A stretch of 64,000 bases of DNA from Pseudomonadota bacterium (GTDB lineage: Bacteria; Pseudomonadota; Gammaproteobacteria; Burkholderiales; Thiobacillaceae), in the NCBI GenBank assembly GCA_029558905.1, contig JAKQCX010000027.1, positions 1 through 64,000 on the forward strand, in the 5' to 3' direction. Below, in pieces: positions 1-8,361 of the stretch. A program made the position numbers and the translations under genes. Under the pieces are notes generated by a model. It did not search any database. It worked only from the letters and a program-made list of their open reading frames with translations, and was not told the DNA's origin. Numbering within the stretch: position 1 is the first letter of the stretch; each line of letters opens with the position of its first letter.

Positions 1-296
1 GCGTGCGCCACATCCGCCGGAAACGTATCCAGCAGGGCGGACAGCTTGTGTCTTGCCTCCAGGGAGTAAATTATCTTCCCCGCCATAACGAGCTTTTCCA
101 GCGTGCCGTATTCATGGCCGAACTCGATCTCTGCGGCGAAATACCTGCTCCATGGCGAGGGCGCGTTCTTCGGATGGTGCATAGTCATCACCGCCGTATC
201 CCAGCCCAAGGCCCGGAACATGGCATCGTGTTCCAGGAAGACGACGTCCGAACCGCCCCGGCGGTAGTTATAGGTATTGAGAGAAAGGAGGCGCAT
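1..296 (-). CDS. Glycosyltransferase, GT4-like (partial, C-terminus outside window)
   Basis: Only the first 98 codons are present; the gene runs off the left edge. The start is an ATG at 296 with a GAGG-rich stretch just upstream, 19 bases after the preceding glycosyltransferase gene, so the two are probably co-transcribed. The N-terminus has the hydrophobic strand followed by a glycine pair (RRGGSD, residues 12-17) seen in the acceptor-binding half of GT-B fold enzymes of the GT4 family. The inferred role is addition of a sugar to the lipid-linked exopolysaccharide repeat on the cytoplasmic face of the inner membrane. The donor domain is not visible, so family and sugar specificity stay open. 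Confidence 0.6.
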   Translation of the reverse strand, partial: MRLLSLNTYNYRRGGSDVVFLEHDAMFRALGWDTAVMTMHHPKNAPSPWSRYFAAEIEFGHEYGTLEKLVMAGKIIYSLEARHKLSALLDTFPADVAH

Positions 297-315
297 TGTC
301 TTCGGGTTCATTCCT

Positions 316-1563
316 TCATTGGTGCTCTGTGCGTCGCAATATCCGGTCCTTTCCACATCCGCTTGATATTTCCAGATATTGTGCGGCGAGCCGCTCCGCT
401 ATGTGTCTGTAAGTGCGGTTTTTCATTACCCATTCCGGACCGCGTGCGCCCAACGCGGCTGAGCGGTCGGGCTCATTCAACAGGTCAATGATGGCATCGG
501 CGAAGGCCTCGGCTGACCATGCCACGCATATCCCCGCACCACTGTCTTCTATCACTGCGCGCTGCTCTGGATGGTCGTTCGCCACTACCGGTCTGCCCTG
601 CGCCATATATTCAATCAGTTTGGTAGGGGATGCGGAGCGCAACACAGCATTTGGATAAAACGGAGACACGCAAACTGCCGCCTTCCCCACCTCGGCCAGT
701 GCTTCCCGCATCGGCATACGACCCAGGAATTCGACGGAGCCCGCCACCCCGAGCCGATGTGCTTCTGCCTCCAGAAAGGCGCGGTCTCGTGGGCTGTCGC
801 CCTCGCCTACGAGAACCAAGCTTGCGTCAGGCCGGACAGAGCTTATGCGCTTCATTGCCTCGAGCAATATTTCTAGTCTCCTGATCCTGGCCATCGTCCC
901 GAGGTACAGGATGGTGCTGGCCTGAACCTTCTGTCTTGGCAGGGCGAGCAGAGATTCATCCACACCCATGGGCACGGGTGTCATTTTGTCCCGTGAAATG
1001 CCATGTTTACATACATCCTGTCGCATCTGCTCACTTTGCACGAATATATGTGTCGCAGCGGGCATGATGATTCTGTAGAGCAGCCAGCCGCTTATCCTGC
1101 CGGCCAGCCAGGATAGTGTCGGAATTCTCGCTCGCCCCTCGCGCGCATCGAGCACACGTGATTCAGGAAAGGGGTAGGACAACCAATAGATGAAACAGCG
1201 TTTGCGTAGTTTTGCGGCAATCAGGCACAACACTGCGGACACGAACTTGTCACGCACCTGGATCAGGTCATAGTCGCCGCGCAGTGCCATCCAGAAGGTA
1301 CGAAGATCGGCGACGAGTTCCATTCGCTTGGTATTTATGGCAGCACCGATACCTTCGCCATTTGCACGGCCGATCCAATAGGCATTGGCACCATTCCATA
1401 TTTCCTGTCGCCATGCCGGCGATGGCTCGGGGTCGAAAACTACCCAGTCTATATCGAAAAGTTCTTTCCCCAGAAAGGCCCCGAACAAGACAGACACGTC
1501 TACTCTCGGTGCTGCCCTTCGCCCACCCACGACGTATAGCAACCGCAGCCTTTGTTGAGTCAT
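316..1563 (-). CDS. Glycosyltransferase family 4 protein
   Basis: This 415-residue protein has a GT-B layout: a variable N-terminal acceptor half and a C-terminal Glycos_transf_1 half from about residue 200. Visible family marks are VPMGVDES (197-204), the strand LYLGTM near 219, GEGDSPRD near 253, and SPTKLIEYMAQG (312-323), whose Glu318 belongs to the nucleotide-sugar binding E-x7-E element. It probably transfers a sugar from an NDP donor to the growing undecaprenyl-linked oligosaccharide. It lies between a glycoside hydrolase gene and a second glycosyltransferase in the variable end of the eps locus. Its base composition looks less GC-rich than the eps core genes. Donor and linkage cannot be told from sequence. 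Confidence 0.85.
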   Translation of the reverse strand: MTQQRLRLLYVVGGRRAAPRVDVSVLFGAFLGKELFDIDWVVFDPEPSPAWRQEIWNGANAYWIGRANGEGIGAAINTKRMELVADLRTFWMALRGDYDLIQVRDKFVSAVLCLIAAKLRKRCFIYWLSYPFPESRVLDAREGRARIPTLSWLAGRISGWLLYRIIMPAATHIFVQSEQMRQDVCKHGISRDKMTPVPMGVDESLLALPRQKVQASTILYLGTMARIRRLEILLEAMKRISSVRPDASLVLVGEGDSPRDRAFLEAEAHRLGVAGSVEFLGRMPMREALAEVGKAAVCVSPFYPNAVLRSASPTKLIEYMAQGRPVVANDHPEQRAVIEDSGAGICVAWSAEAFADAIIDLLNEPDRSAALGARGPEWVMKNRTYRHIAERLAAQYLEISSGCGKDRILRRTEHQ

Positions 1564-1625
1564 ATATCACTCAATGGATTCATCGAGGACATGACAACCA
1601 CAAGAATTTCCGTATATCCTGCTCT

Positions 1626-3182
1626 TCAACGCGCAAAACCGATGCTGGAGACCGACTGCGGGGGAAGGACGATATGCATGGTGCCGGAATTATCGAATGC
1701 CAGCGTGGGCTTTGCCTCCTGAACGGTGATGCTGCCAGCGGATGCATAGTTGTTTGCCTCCAGATTGGCGTCCGCGACATAACGATGGCGCGCCTCCACC
1801 ACGCGGGCCGCGAGTTGCGGGATCAGCACTTCCACACTGATCGCCTGCGGCGCGCGGTTGACCGCCCACAGGGCAAAGCGGTCGCGCTGGAGATTGGTCA
1901 TGACGGTGGCCCGCAGGTCATAGCCGCCGGCATAGCCGCTGCGGTTGTTGCTGCGCAACTGTGTTTCGAGCACGACCGGCAGCATGTCTTCGCGTAACAG
2001 ACGCAAGGTCTGAAAAACGACGCTGGGGCGGAGCGCTCCGCTCTGATCCGCGTGGAACATCGGCCAGGGGCCTTTCGTCGTGGCCAGGCTGTGCGCGAAC
2101 ACCCCGGCGATTTCGGGTATTTGGGTTGCCAGGATGACGGCATCCGCAACACCCAGCGCGGCCTCCAGGTTCGCCGTCTTGGGCCAGCTGTTTTTCCAGC
2201 CCGCGCTGTTGTCATAGACGTGGGGAATGTCGCGGCCGAATTCGGTTATCCAGATGCGGGGGTTGGCGATACCGATCTTCTTCGCGTTGGCGAGCGTCCC
2301 GCACACAACCGCGAAACGACGCGGAACCTCACGCGAGGCCGGCGGGGCATCGAAATATAGATGATGCGCGTATTCCGTGGTGACATCGCGCAGGCCAGAC
2401 ATGACGTCCTGGTTGTAACCGGACACGGTGCGGGAGAGCTGTGCCTTCCAGTCCTGCAGCATCGCCACCGGCTTGCCGCTCGGCCGGGCTGCGTTGATGG
2501 CATTGCCGAAGGTGCCGGCAATCGACACATATTTGGCCGGAGACCAGGATTTCGTCGGGCCCCGGTCGAGTTCGTTGCCCAATTCCCAGCGCAGCACTGG
2601 ATCGGCGCCCGCGCTTGCCTTGGCTTTCGCGTAATTGACCCAGGCGGTGGCGCTTTCCAGGAGGGGTTCAGTCTGCGTCTCGCCTGCTCTGGTGCCGTAG
2701 AGATTCAGTACGACCCATGGCTTTCCCGCGACGCTGTGAACGAAGTCCAGGAATTCATCAAAGCCGAAATTCACCGCCACGGGGTTGAGCCAGGACACGA
2801 CCTTGCGCTTTGGCCGCATTGCGTATTGGCCCACGGAATCGGCCCACTGGAAGCTATTGGCGCCGCCCCCTCCGGGGTAGCGATAGACAGCACCGGGGAA
2901 TGCCTGGAGATAGGCCACTACCGCGGGGTTCACACGTCGCGTCGCCGCTTCCCAGAAGGTCGTCTGGAAGCCGACCCATTCCAGATTGAAGCCGAAGAAT
3001 TCGGGTGTCAGTTCCCGAAGGCCCTGCGTCACGGTAGGGACAGCGATGCGGTAGTCCGCCGCCGCCTCGATGCTTACCGTGGATTCGCAACTGCGCCCCG
3101 CCGCGCCTGCCGTCGGGACATGGGCGAGTACGCCGCCCAGGAATGCCAGGGACAGCAAGAGATTGATGATGTGCCTTGTCAT
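1626..3182 (-). CDS. Secreted glycoside hydrolase, clan GH-A-like
   Basis: The 518-residue product starts with a signal peptide (about residues 1-28) and so is exported. The sequence WELGNELD (199-206) gives an Asn203-Glu204 pair typical of the acid/base of clan GH-A hydrolases, and WITEFG (311-316) gives Glu314 in the nucleophile position, about 110 residues later as expected for a TIM barrel. Overall it recalls GH39/GH51/GH79 enzymes, which cut arabinosides, xylosides or glucuronides. Its start overlaps the polymerase gene's stop in an ATGA arrangement, so the two are translationally coupled. The likely job is trimming or turnover of the exopolysaccharide in the periplasm. The exact GH family is uncertain. 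Confidence 0.7.
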   Translation of the reverse strand: MTRHIINLLLSLAFLGGVLAHVPTAGAAGRSCESTVSIEAAADYRIAVPTVTQGLRELTPEFFGFNLEWVGFQTTFWEAATRRVNPAVVAYLQAFPGAVYRYPGGGGANSFQWADSVGQYAMRPKRKVVSWLNPVAVNFGFDEFLDFVHSVAGKPWVVLNLYGTRAGETQTEPLLESATAWVNYAKAKASAGADPVLRWELGNELDRGPTKSWSPAKYVSIAGTFGNAINAARPSGKPVAMLQDWKAQLSRTVSGYNQDVMSGLRDVTTEYAHHLYFDAPPASREVPRRFAVVCGTLANAKKIGIANPRIWITEFGRDIPHVYDNSAGWKNSWPKTANLEAALGVADAVILATQIPEIAGVFAHSLATTKGPWPMFHADQSGALRPSVVFQTLRLLREDMLPVVLETQLRSNNRSGYAGGYDLRATVMTNLQRDRFALWAVNRAPQAISVEVLIPQLAARVVEARHRYVADANLEANNYASAGSITVQEAKPTLAFDNSGTMHIVLPPQSVSSIGFAR

Positions 3183-4762
3183 GAGAGGTCCTCCTTAGGG
3201 GCTGCGCGAGTTTCCATGCGCCGTGAATGGCGTGTGTCCGCTGGCTTCGCGTCAGGCCGGCTGACGGTGTGGCTCAGTCTCGACACAGCCACGACATAGC
3301 CGAGCAGCAGCATCAATACCGCCTGGTAGCTCAGCTCGAACACAAACGATTGGTTATGCAAGAGGCTGAACGCAAACACGGCGATCCCGGCGCGTGCCGC
3401 TCGGATATTCATCCCGGTTTGCGTACCCCGATAATGCTCCATGAGCCTGCCGGCGAGTCTGAATGCGCTGACGAATAGACCGATGGTGGCCGCCAGCCCC
3501 AAGACCCCCGTCTCCCAGAGCAGGGCGGACACGCCGGTGAGTCCCACCCCATAACCTAGGTAGCGCGTCGACGCGAGCGTCCTCACGGAAAGTCCCGTCC
3601 CGGAATCCTTTGATGATGCTGCACCATGGCCCACGAACGTCTGCAGCAGGTTACGCATGCCATGCTCGGACCACCAGAATGGGTACACGGTCGTGCGATT
3701 CAGGATATAGCGGCCATGTCCCCGGTCGCCGATGTTGTAGTCGATGGTGTTCTGGATGAAGGATTCGAGATCCCTGTTCGCGCCCTGGTTGTGCTGGCGC
3801 ATGATTTCCGCCTGTCCCCAGAGTATCCCCAGCAGCACGGGGATGATCAGAATGGCAAAACCCAGGAGTACGCCAATCCTATGCTTGAGGTAATCCCAGA
3901 AAACCACACCCAGGGCGAGAGGCAGTGCGATCAGAACGATTTTTGCCTCGTTCAGCATGGTGGGTATCAACAGGAATACCGAGACAGCGAGGGTGGCCCA
4001 GCCACCGATCTTTCGGCGTCGCCAGAATCCCGCGAGGATGGCTATGCAGATTACCTGCACCATTGCCAACAAGGCATTGGCGCCGCCGCCATATTTGCTC
4101 CCCACGAACGTACCGACGACGACATCCACCTGTGTCAGGCCCGTCCGCTGCTGCGTGAGAAAAAGATATTGGTGCAGCACGGGGATTATTTGGATGAAGC
4201 CGAGAAACACCAGGTAGTAGAGGAATGCGTTTGCGTGACGCAGGCTCATGGGTACGAACATGAAAGCCAGGAGAATGCCCCAGACCTGGAAGTGGTTCTT
4301 CAGGCCCACGATGATGTCGAAGCTCAGCCCGTCGTTATAGAGCGTGGATACCGCAACGATGGAGAAATACAGCAAGGCCCAGAAGAGGATGGGGTTGGGT
4401 TGCCCTGGTTTTCCCCGAGGCGCGTTCATTGCATCGATCATGTAGCGTATGACCGCCGCCAGGCCGAGAAAAACGGCGGCGATTACAAAGGCCCAGCGGA
4501 TCGGTCCTGCCTGGGGCAGGTATAGGCCTGTCAGTCCGGCGACGGTGGTCGAGCCGATGACTACGAACCACAGCAGTGGAATGGGCACAAGCACAAGGAA
4601 GATACTGCACAGGAGCGCGACGACGACACCCGTGTTGAAAAGGCTCCCCGTCGAGGCCGCAAAGCCCGCGACGATTGCCAAGGAGATGACTGCCGCAATG
4701 GATAGTGACCAACCGAGCAACAGGCCCGGGGTCGGGAATTTTGCGGTTCGCAAGGTATTCAT
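3179..4762 (-). CDS. O-antigen ligase/polymerase (Wzy-like) membrane protein
   Basis: The product is about 527 residues, mostly hydrophobic, with roughly ten or more membrane segments and a large loop in the second half that contains aromatic residues, as in Wzy/O-antigen ligase proteins. I start at the ATG at 4762 (MNTLRT), because an upstream start at 4870 would run through the end of the sulfotransferase gene. It is expected to polymerise flipped repeat units on the periplasmic side of the inner membrane, using substrate delivered by the flippase encoded at 5501-7030. Sequence conservation in this group is too low to separate polymerase from ligase by eye. The codon use and lower GC resemble the neighbouring variable genes. 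Confidence 0.65.
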   Translation of the reverse strand: MNTLRTAKFPTPGLLLGWSLSIAAVISLAIVAGFAASTGSLFNTGVVVALLCSIFLVLVPIPLLWFVVIGSTTVAGLTGLYLPQAGPIRWAFVIAAVFLGLAAVIRYMIDAMNAPRGKPGQPNPILFWALLYFSIVAVSTLYNDGLSFDIIVGLKNHFQVWGILLAFMFVPMSLRHANAFLYYLVFLGFIQIIPVLHQYLFLTQQRTGLTQVDVVVGTFVGSKYGGGANALLAMVQVICIAILAGFWRRRKIGGWATLAVSVFLLIPTMLNEAKIVLIALPLALGVVFWDYLKHRIGVLLGFAILIIPVLLGILWGQAEIMRQHNQGANRDLESFIQNTIDYNIGDRGHGRYILNRTTVYPFWWSEHGMRNLLQTFVGHGAASSKDSGTGLSVRTLASTRYLGYGVGLTGVSALLWETGVLGLAATIGLFVSAFRLAGRLMEHYRGTQTGMNIRAARAGIAVFAFSLLHNQSFVFELSYQAVLMLLLGYVVAVSRLSHTVSRPDAKPADTRHSRRMETRAAPKEDLS

Positions 4763-4806
4763 GGGCGGGTACTCTCGAGGTTTTGTGTCATTCGGGTATC
4801 CGTTGT

Positions 4807-5496
4807 TCAGAAGCGGTAATCGAAGAGTTCGATATCCTCTCGGTAAACACGGCCGACTATCTCCCTGCATTCCTCGTCATAATAATCGTGGTAATCCTTC
4901 CTGCCGGAACTGTTCAGGTGCTCCAGGTGGGCATCCACGCCAAGATGTCGGGCGATCCTGGCAAAGTCTTCGTTGATATTCTCGAAGCGTCCGACAAAAT
5001 CTACCGCCAGCCTACCTTCGGTCTTCAGGAAGTAGCTTTGGGGATAGAAATGCTGTTTCGTCCAGATGTTCTTTGTATTGACCCAACCCCTGACGAAATC
5101 CGTGAAATTTCCATAGGAGGCGAGGTTGTCCCGTGCCCATTCCTCGTCGTCGCCGTTGAATCCGCCATTGGAAAGAAACATATAGGCCGAAAGCAGACGA
5201 TCCCATGGATTCCGTACAAAGGTAAACTTGAAGTAATCAGCGAATTCAGCGGGTGAGAATACATGCGCAAAATCATCGATGGGCGCGTGTCCACCCCCCA
5301 GGCAGCCAAACAGTTTTTTCGACACCGACACGCCCGCTGCCTTGGGTATATGCACGAAAATACAGCGATGCTCATCGAATGGTTTCAAGGAATAACCACG
5401 TATTTCACAGGTCCTGAGCTTCTTGAGGTGTCGGTAGCGGCGCCCAAAGACAAGCCGGCCAAGCCGGATATGCAGTTTCACCGGGGGTGCTTCCAT
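4807..5496 (-). CDS. Sulfotransferase family 2-like protein
   Basis: The 229-residue protein shows both PAPS-binding elements of carbohydrate sulfotransferases: a 5'-phosphosulfate loop, FVHIPKAAGVS (47-57), and a 3'-phosphate site, FVRNPWDRLLSAY (93-105). It therefore probably moves sulfate from PAPS to a sugar hydroxyl of the exopolysaccharide repeat, in the cytoplasm. The gene lies 4 bases after the flippase stop at 5501, which implies one transcript. Sulfated bacterial exopolysaccharides are uncommon, and this gene sits in a host with other sulfur genes. It is AT-richer than the eps core, consistent with acquisition as part of the variable cassette. Confidence 0.75.
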   Translation of the reverse strand: MEAPPVKLHIRLGRLVFGRRYRHLKKLRTCEIRGYSLKPFDEHRCIFVHIPKAAGVSVSKKLFGCLGGGHAPIDDFAHVFSPAEFADYFKFTFVRNPWDRLLSAYMFLSNGGFNGDDEEWARDNLASYGNFTDFVRGWVNTKNIWTKQHFYPQSYFLKTEGRLAVDFVGRFENINEDFARIARHLGVDAHLEHLNSSGRKDYHDYYDEECREIVGRVYREDIELFDYRF

Positions 5497-5500
5497 CGGT

Positions 5501-7030
5501 TCATGTCCTGTTGGTTTGTCCGCGGCGCAGGAGCAGGAGATCCTGGCGGCTCACGATGCCGAGCACGAAGGATCCTGCAGCAAAGATCGCCACTGCGGCG
5601 GTGGTTGCCATGGCGGTAATGATCAGCGTATTGGTGCTGAAGGCGTGTACGGCATAGGCCACACCCGCGGCAAATATGCCCAGGGCAAGCAGTTTCAGCC
5701 ATGTGCCCGCTCCGGGCGACACATCGCAATCCACCTTACGCAGGTGAAGTGACAGATTAAGGATTACGACGGCGAAGTAGATGAGGGGCGTGTAGGGAAG
5801 TATGGTCAAGGCATGGCTGGAGACCGTTGTGAACAGGGCGATACCATAGAAAGCCAGCCCGAGCAGTGCAGCGGGTATCAGGCGAAGAGTCACATCAAGC
5901 GCGGTAAGCACGATCTTTTGCAACACGATCTGCGAGGACAGCACAAGTTGCAGGAGGGTGGGTATGAGCAGCCACCAGTATTCCGTATAGCGGTTACCCG
6001 CAAGCAAGGAGGTCAGGGAGCCACCCATGCCGATTACCAGCGCCATGGCAGGCCCGAGGATCATGAGATTCATGACATACAGAAAGCGTACTCGCTGTCT
6101 CAAGGTTGCGAGATTGCCATGCTCGATGTACTTGGCGATCAGGAGTGGTTCAATCAGCATGTAAAGGAGCTGTGTCGGCAGGTACTGACGCGCCTTTTCG
6201 ACAAGGCTCTGAAAGAACCCATAGGCTGCGACAAATTGCGGCGGACACAACGCCGCGATGATCAAGCGCATGACCGCGCCTTGGGGCGGTATGGCCAGCA
6301 GATTGAAAAGATAGTTGTAGCCGGCGACCTCGATAAGGCCTTTCCTCTGCGGCCAGGGTATCTGACGGCCTATGTCGACCTGCGCGCTGTCGGCATGCGG
6401 GTTGACTACGGCACGGATCACCAGATGCGCAATCACCGCGCCCAGTACCTCGGGTACTGCGAGTATCATGACTGCCTGGGCGAGGCTGATATGGGTTCCG
6501 GCATAAACAAAGTACAGGGCAAGGGCCAGCCGGCTGCCCCATTGGGCGACCAGTACGCGAGTAAGCAGCCGTTGATGCATCAGGGACTGGAATACTGCGC
6601 TTTGTACCTGGAAAACACTACCACCCATCACCGCCATCGCGATCAAGGCCGGCGAGATGCTGGCACTTCGGGGAATCGCGAAGAGGCTGGTCAACGGCTG
6701 CCATAACAGCACGATCGCCAGGGTAAACAGGAGGGCTGCGCCCGCGCGGTACAACGTGATCATGCGTATGAACGAGGCCAACTGGCTGGGTTTGCCGTTG
6801 AGGACACCATCCGGAACATAGCGCGCAACCGCACGTTCCAGGCCCAGGCTGGAGACACTGGTACCAAGCATTATCAGTCCGGTTAGCGCGGTGTAGGCGG
6901 CATAGTCCACGGTGACCATGTAGCGGACCATTAGAAGGATGGTCAGGAAGCTGGCTACCCCCCCCGCCACGCGCCCACCGAGATAATGCAAAGCCCCGCT
7001 CAATGCCCTTTCTTTTGAATAGATTGACAT
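5501..7030 (-). CDS. Polysaccharide flippase, Wzx/MATE-like
   Basis: About 509 residues with around 12 to 14 predicted membrane helices and the N-terminal pattern (SGALHYLGGRV followed by a long hydrophobic stretch) of the polysaccharide biosynthesis/MOP exporter superfamily. It should move undecaprenyl-linked repeat units from the cytoplasmic to the periplasmic leaflet. I prefer the ATG at 7030, because the frame opens earlier (GTG at 7126, ATG at 7123) only with a polar, low-complexity N-terminus unlike this family; no start has a good Shine-Dalgarno sequence. It lies between epsI and the sulfotransferase gene and pairs with the Wzy-like gene at 3179-4762. Confidence 0.75.
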   Translation of the reverse strand: MSIYSKERALSGALHYLGGRVAGGVASFLTILLMVRYMVTVDYAAYTALTGLIMLGTSVSSLGLERAVARYVPDGVLNGKPSQLASFIRMITLYRAGAALLFTLAIVLLWQPLTSLFAIPRSASISPALIAMAVMGGSVFQVQSAVFQSLMHQRLLTRVLVAQWGSRLALALYFVYAGTHISLAQAVMILAVPEVLGAVIAHLVIRAVVNPHADSAQVDIGRQIPWPQRKGLIEVAGYNYLFNLLAIPPQGAVMRLIIAALCPPQFVAAYGFFQSLVEKARQYLPTQLLYMLIEPLLIAKYIEHGNLATLRQRVRFLYVMNLMILGPAMALVIGMGGSLTSLLAGNRYTEYWWLLIPTLLQLVLSSQIVLQKIVLTALDVTLRLIPAALLGLAFYGIALFTTVSSHALTILPYTPLIYFAVVILNLSLHLRKVDCDVSPGAGTWLKLLALGIFAAGVAYAVHAFSTNTLIITAMATTAAVAIFAAGSFVLGIVSRQDLLLLRRGQTNRT

Positions 7031-7202
7031 ACCAACGCCCTGGGGCGAATTTCCCTTCTTGGTTTCAGCACTCGATCTTCTGCGTGCCGATTCGTTTTGT
7101 GACCGTCCCGCGTTCACGGTCATCACGCATCTTGGTTCGTTCGTCCGCGGTCGGTCCCTGTGCTTGTTGCGGCTCGCGAGCTGTCACGGTATGGATCAGG
7201 CA

Positions 7203-7895
7203 TTATCCGGCCTGAGCAGCTCGGCCGAATATGCGCCGCCTGCTTTCCGGAGATATTGCTTCCATCAGGGAACGGGAGAAATCGTCCTGGATCCTGTATG
7301 CGGCGGCCTCATCCGCCTGAATGGTGGAAATGCGGAAAAGGAGTCCGTCAGGGATTTTTCCCGCCAGTCCGTATTTTATTTGGTTTATTTTCCACTCCAG
7401 CCCTTTGATGCTGACGGTGTCGCCAATCGTGGTCCAATATGTGATTGGTTCGATGCGTGTACCTTGTTTCGCCAACAACCGTTTGATGGGAATCACCCCA
7501 TCGCCGGTAGAAAAGACATCACTGCTGTTCTTCAGAATCTGAAAACCCTGGGCGGGGTAACAATACTCGGGTTTGTGCACAGACATCGAGTCGCTCTGGT
7601 CGCCACCATAGGCGATCGACAGCATGATGCGATCGTTATGCGAATTGATGTAGGTCCGAGTGAGCGTTTGGTTGTAAATCCGATTGATGGCCTCCTGTTG
7701 TACCGGATTGGCGATCAGCGGCACGATGTTCTCGTCCATCTTCCAGTCCCCGAATTGCTTCGGGATCAGCGTTTCGAGATCGATCCTGGGGCCGGCGTCG
7801 GCGAGCCTGTGCGTGGGCTTGAGCGCCAGGGCCAGGCCGGCGGCGGCAAACATGAGAAAACCGATGATGAGGTGTTTGAGGCTGAACGGTTTCAT
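7203..7895 (-). CDS. epsI: EpsI, exosortase-associated periplasmic protein
   Basis: The 230-residue protein has an N-terminal membrane anchor (about residues 9-27) followed by a DUF3485/EpsI domain with the typical stretch DRIMLSIAYGGDQSDSMSVH and the YCYPAQGF element after it. EpsI proteins accompany exosortases, encoded separately or fused to the enzyme; their biochemical role is not established but is tied to exopolysaccharide assembly and sorting. A GGGAG sequence lies 8 bases before the ATG at 7895. The gene is separated from xrtB by 466 bases of repeat-bearing DNA, which is unusual because epsH-epsI pairs are normally adjacent. Its GC content looks lower than that of the genes upstream. 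Confidence 0.85.
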   Translation of the reverse strand: MKPFSLKHLIIGFLMFAAAGLALALKPTHRLADAGPRIDLETLIPKQFGDWKMDENIVPLIANPVQQEAINRIYNQTLTRTYINSHNDRIMLSIAYGGDQSDSMSVHKPEYCYPAQGFQILKNSSDVFSTGDGVIPIKRLLAKQGTRIEPITYWTTIGDTVSIKGLEWKINQIKYGLAGKIPDGLLFRISTIQADEAAAYRIQDDFSRSLMEAISPESRRRIFGRAAQAG

Positions 7896-8068
7896 GTCCG
7901 ATGCTCCCGCTGGGTTGCTTGCCCGACGGGCTGCGCCTGACCGCCCGAGGCTTGGGATAGGTGGTGGACGTGTCGGCGAGGGGGGTTGCGGGTCAGGGTC
8001 CCGGTATTTTTGGCTTTGGCTTTGCGGTTCATGACGGGATGGGGTTCAGGCTCGCAGTGGAGCGTGCA

Positions 8069-8096
8069 GGATTCCTCGCTGCGCTCGGAATGACAG
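8069..8096 (-). repeat. 28-bp interspersed repeat, copy 1
   Basis: The block from GGATTCCTCGC to GGAATGACAG is identical over 28 bases to 15736-15763. On the minus strand it reads CTGTCATTCCGAGCGCAGCG and ends in a GAGGAATCC-type tail, a sequence style I know as a widespread interspersed repeat in many unrelated bacterial genomes. Here its end seeds the 19-bp tandem array that follows. Confidence 0.75.
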
Positions 8097-8266
8097 GGGA
8101 CGCTCGGAATGACAGGGGACGCTCGGAATGACAGGGGACGCTCGGAATGACAGGGGACGCTCGGAATGACAGGGGACGCTCGGAATGACAGGGGGCGCTC
8201 GGAATGACAGGGGGCGCTCGGAATGACAGGGGGCGCTCGGAATGACAGGGGGCGCTCGGAATGACA
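8083..8266. repeat. 19-bp tandem repeat array, about 10 units
   Basis: Units of GCTCGGAATGACAGGGGAC begin at 8083, 8102, 8121, 8140, 8159, 8178, 8197, 8216, 8235 and 8254 (the last incomplete). The first five or six units have A at position 18 and the later ones G, so the array probably grew in two blocks. The unit is the last part of the flanking 28-bp interspersed repeat. Because 19 is not a multiple of 3 and both strands lack start signals, it is not part of a gene. Copy number is likely to vary between strains. Confidence 0.9.
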
Positions 8267-8361
8267 TGAGGGCACTGGGGATGGCAGGGCGGCGTTCGGC
8301 GGGACAGGGCGACGTTGGGGATGGCAGGCAGGTGTTCGCACGGAGTGGATGCTGGAGCATG

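Larger units (their letters stand above)
7896..8361. other. Intergenic region between xrtB and epsI filled with repeats
   Basis: No credible gene is present in these 466 bases. The central part is a 19-bp tandem array (8083-8266) growing out of a 28-bp interspersed repeat (8069-8096). From 8267 to about 8345 the sequence decays into imperfect GGGATGGCAGG-type remnants. The region coincides by eye with the change from the very GC-rich eps core to the more AT-rich variable genes. Long antisense frames here encode only repetitive Ser-Glu-Arg-Pro peptides. Confidence 0.7.

Noticed and set aside
8083-8266. CRISPR-like array
   Set aside because: Units are directly adjacent without spacers and no cas gene is near; it is a simple tandem repeat.
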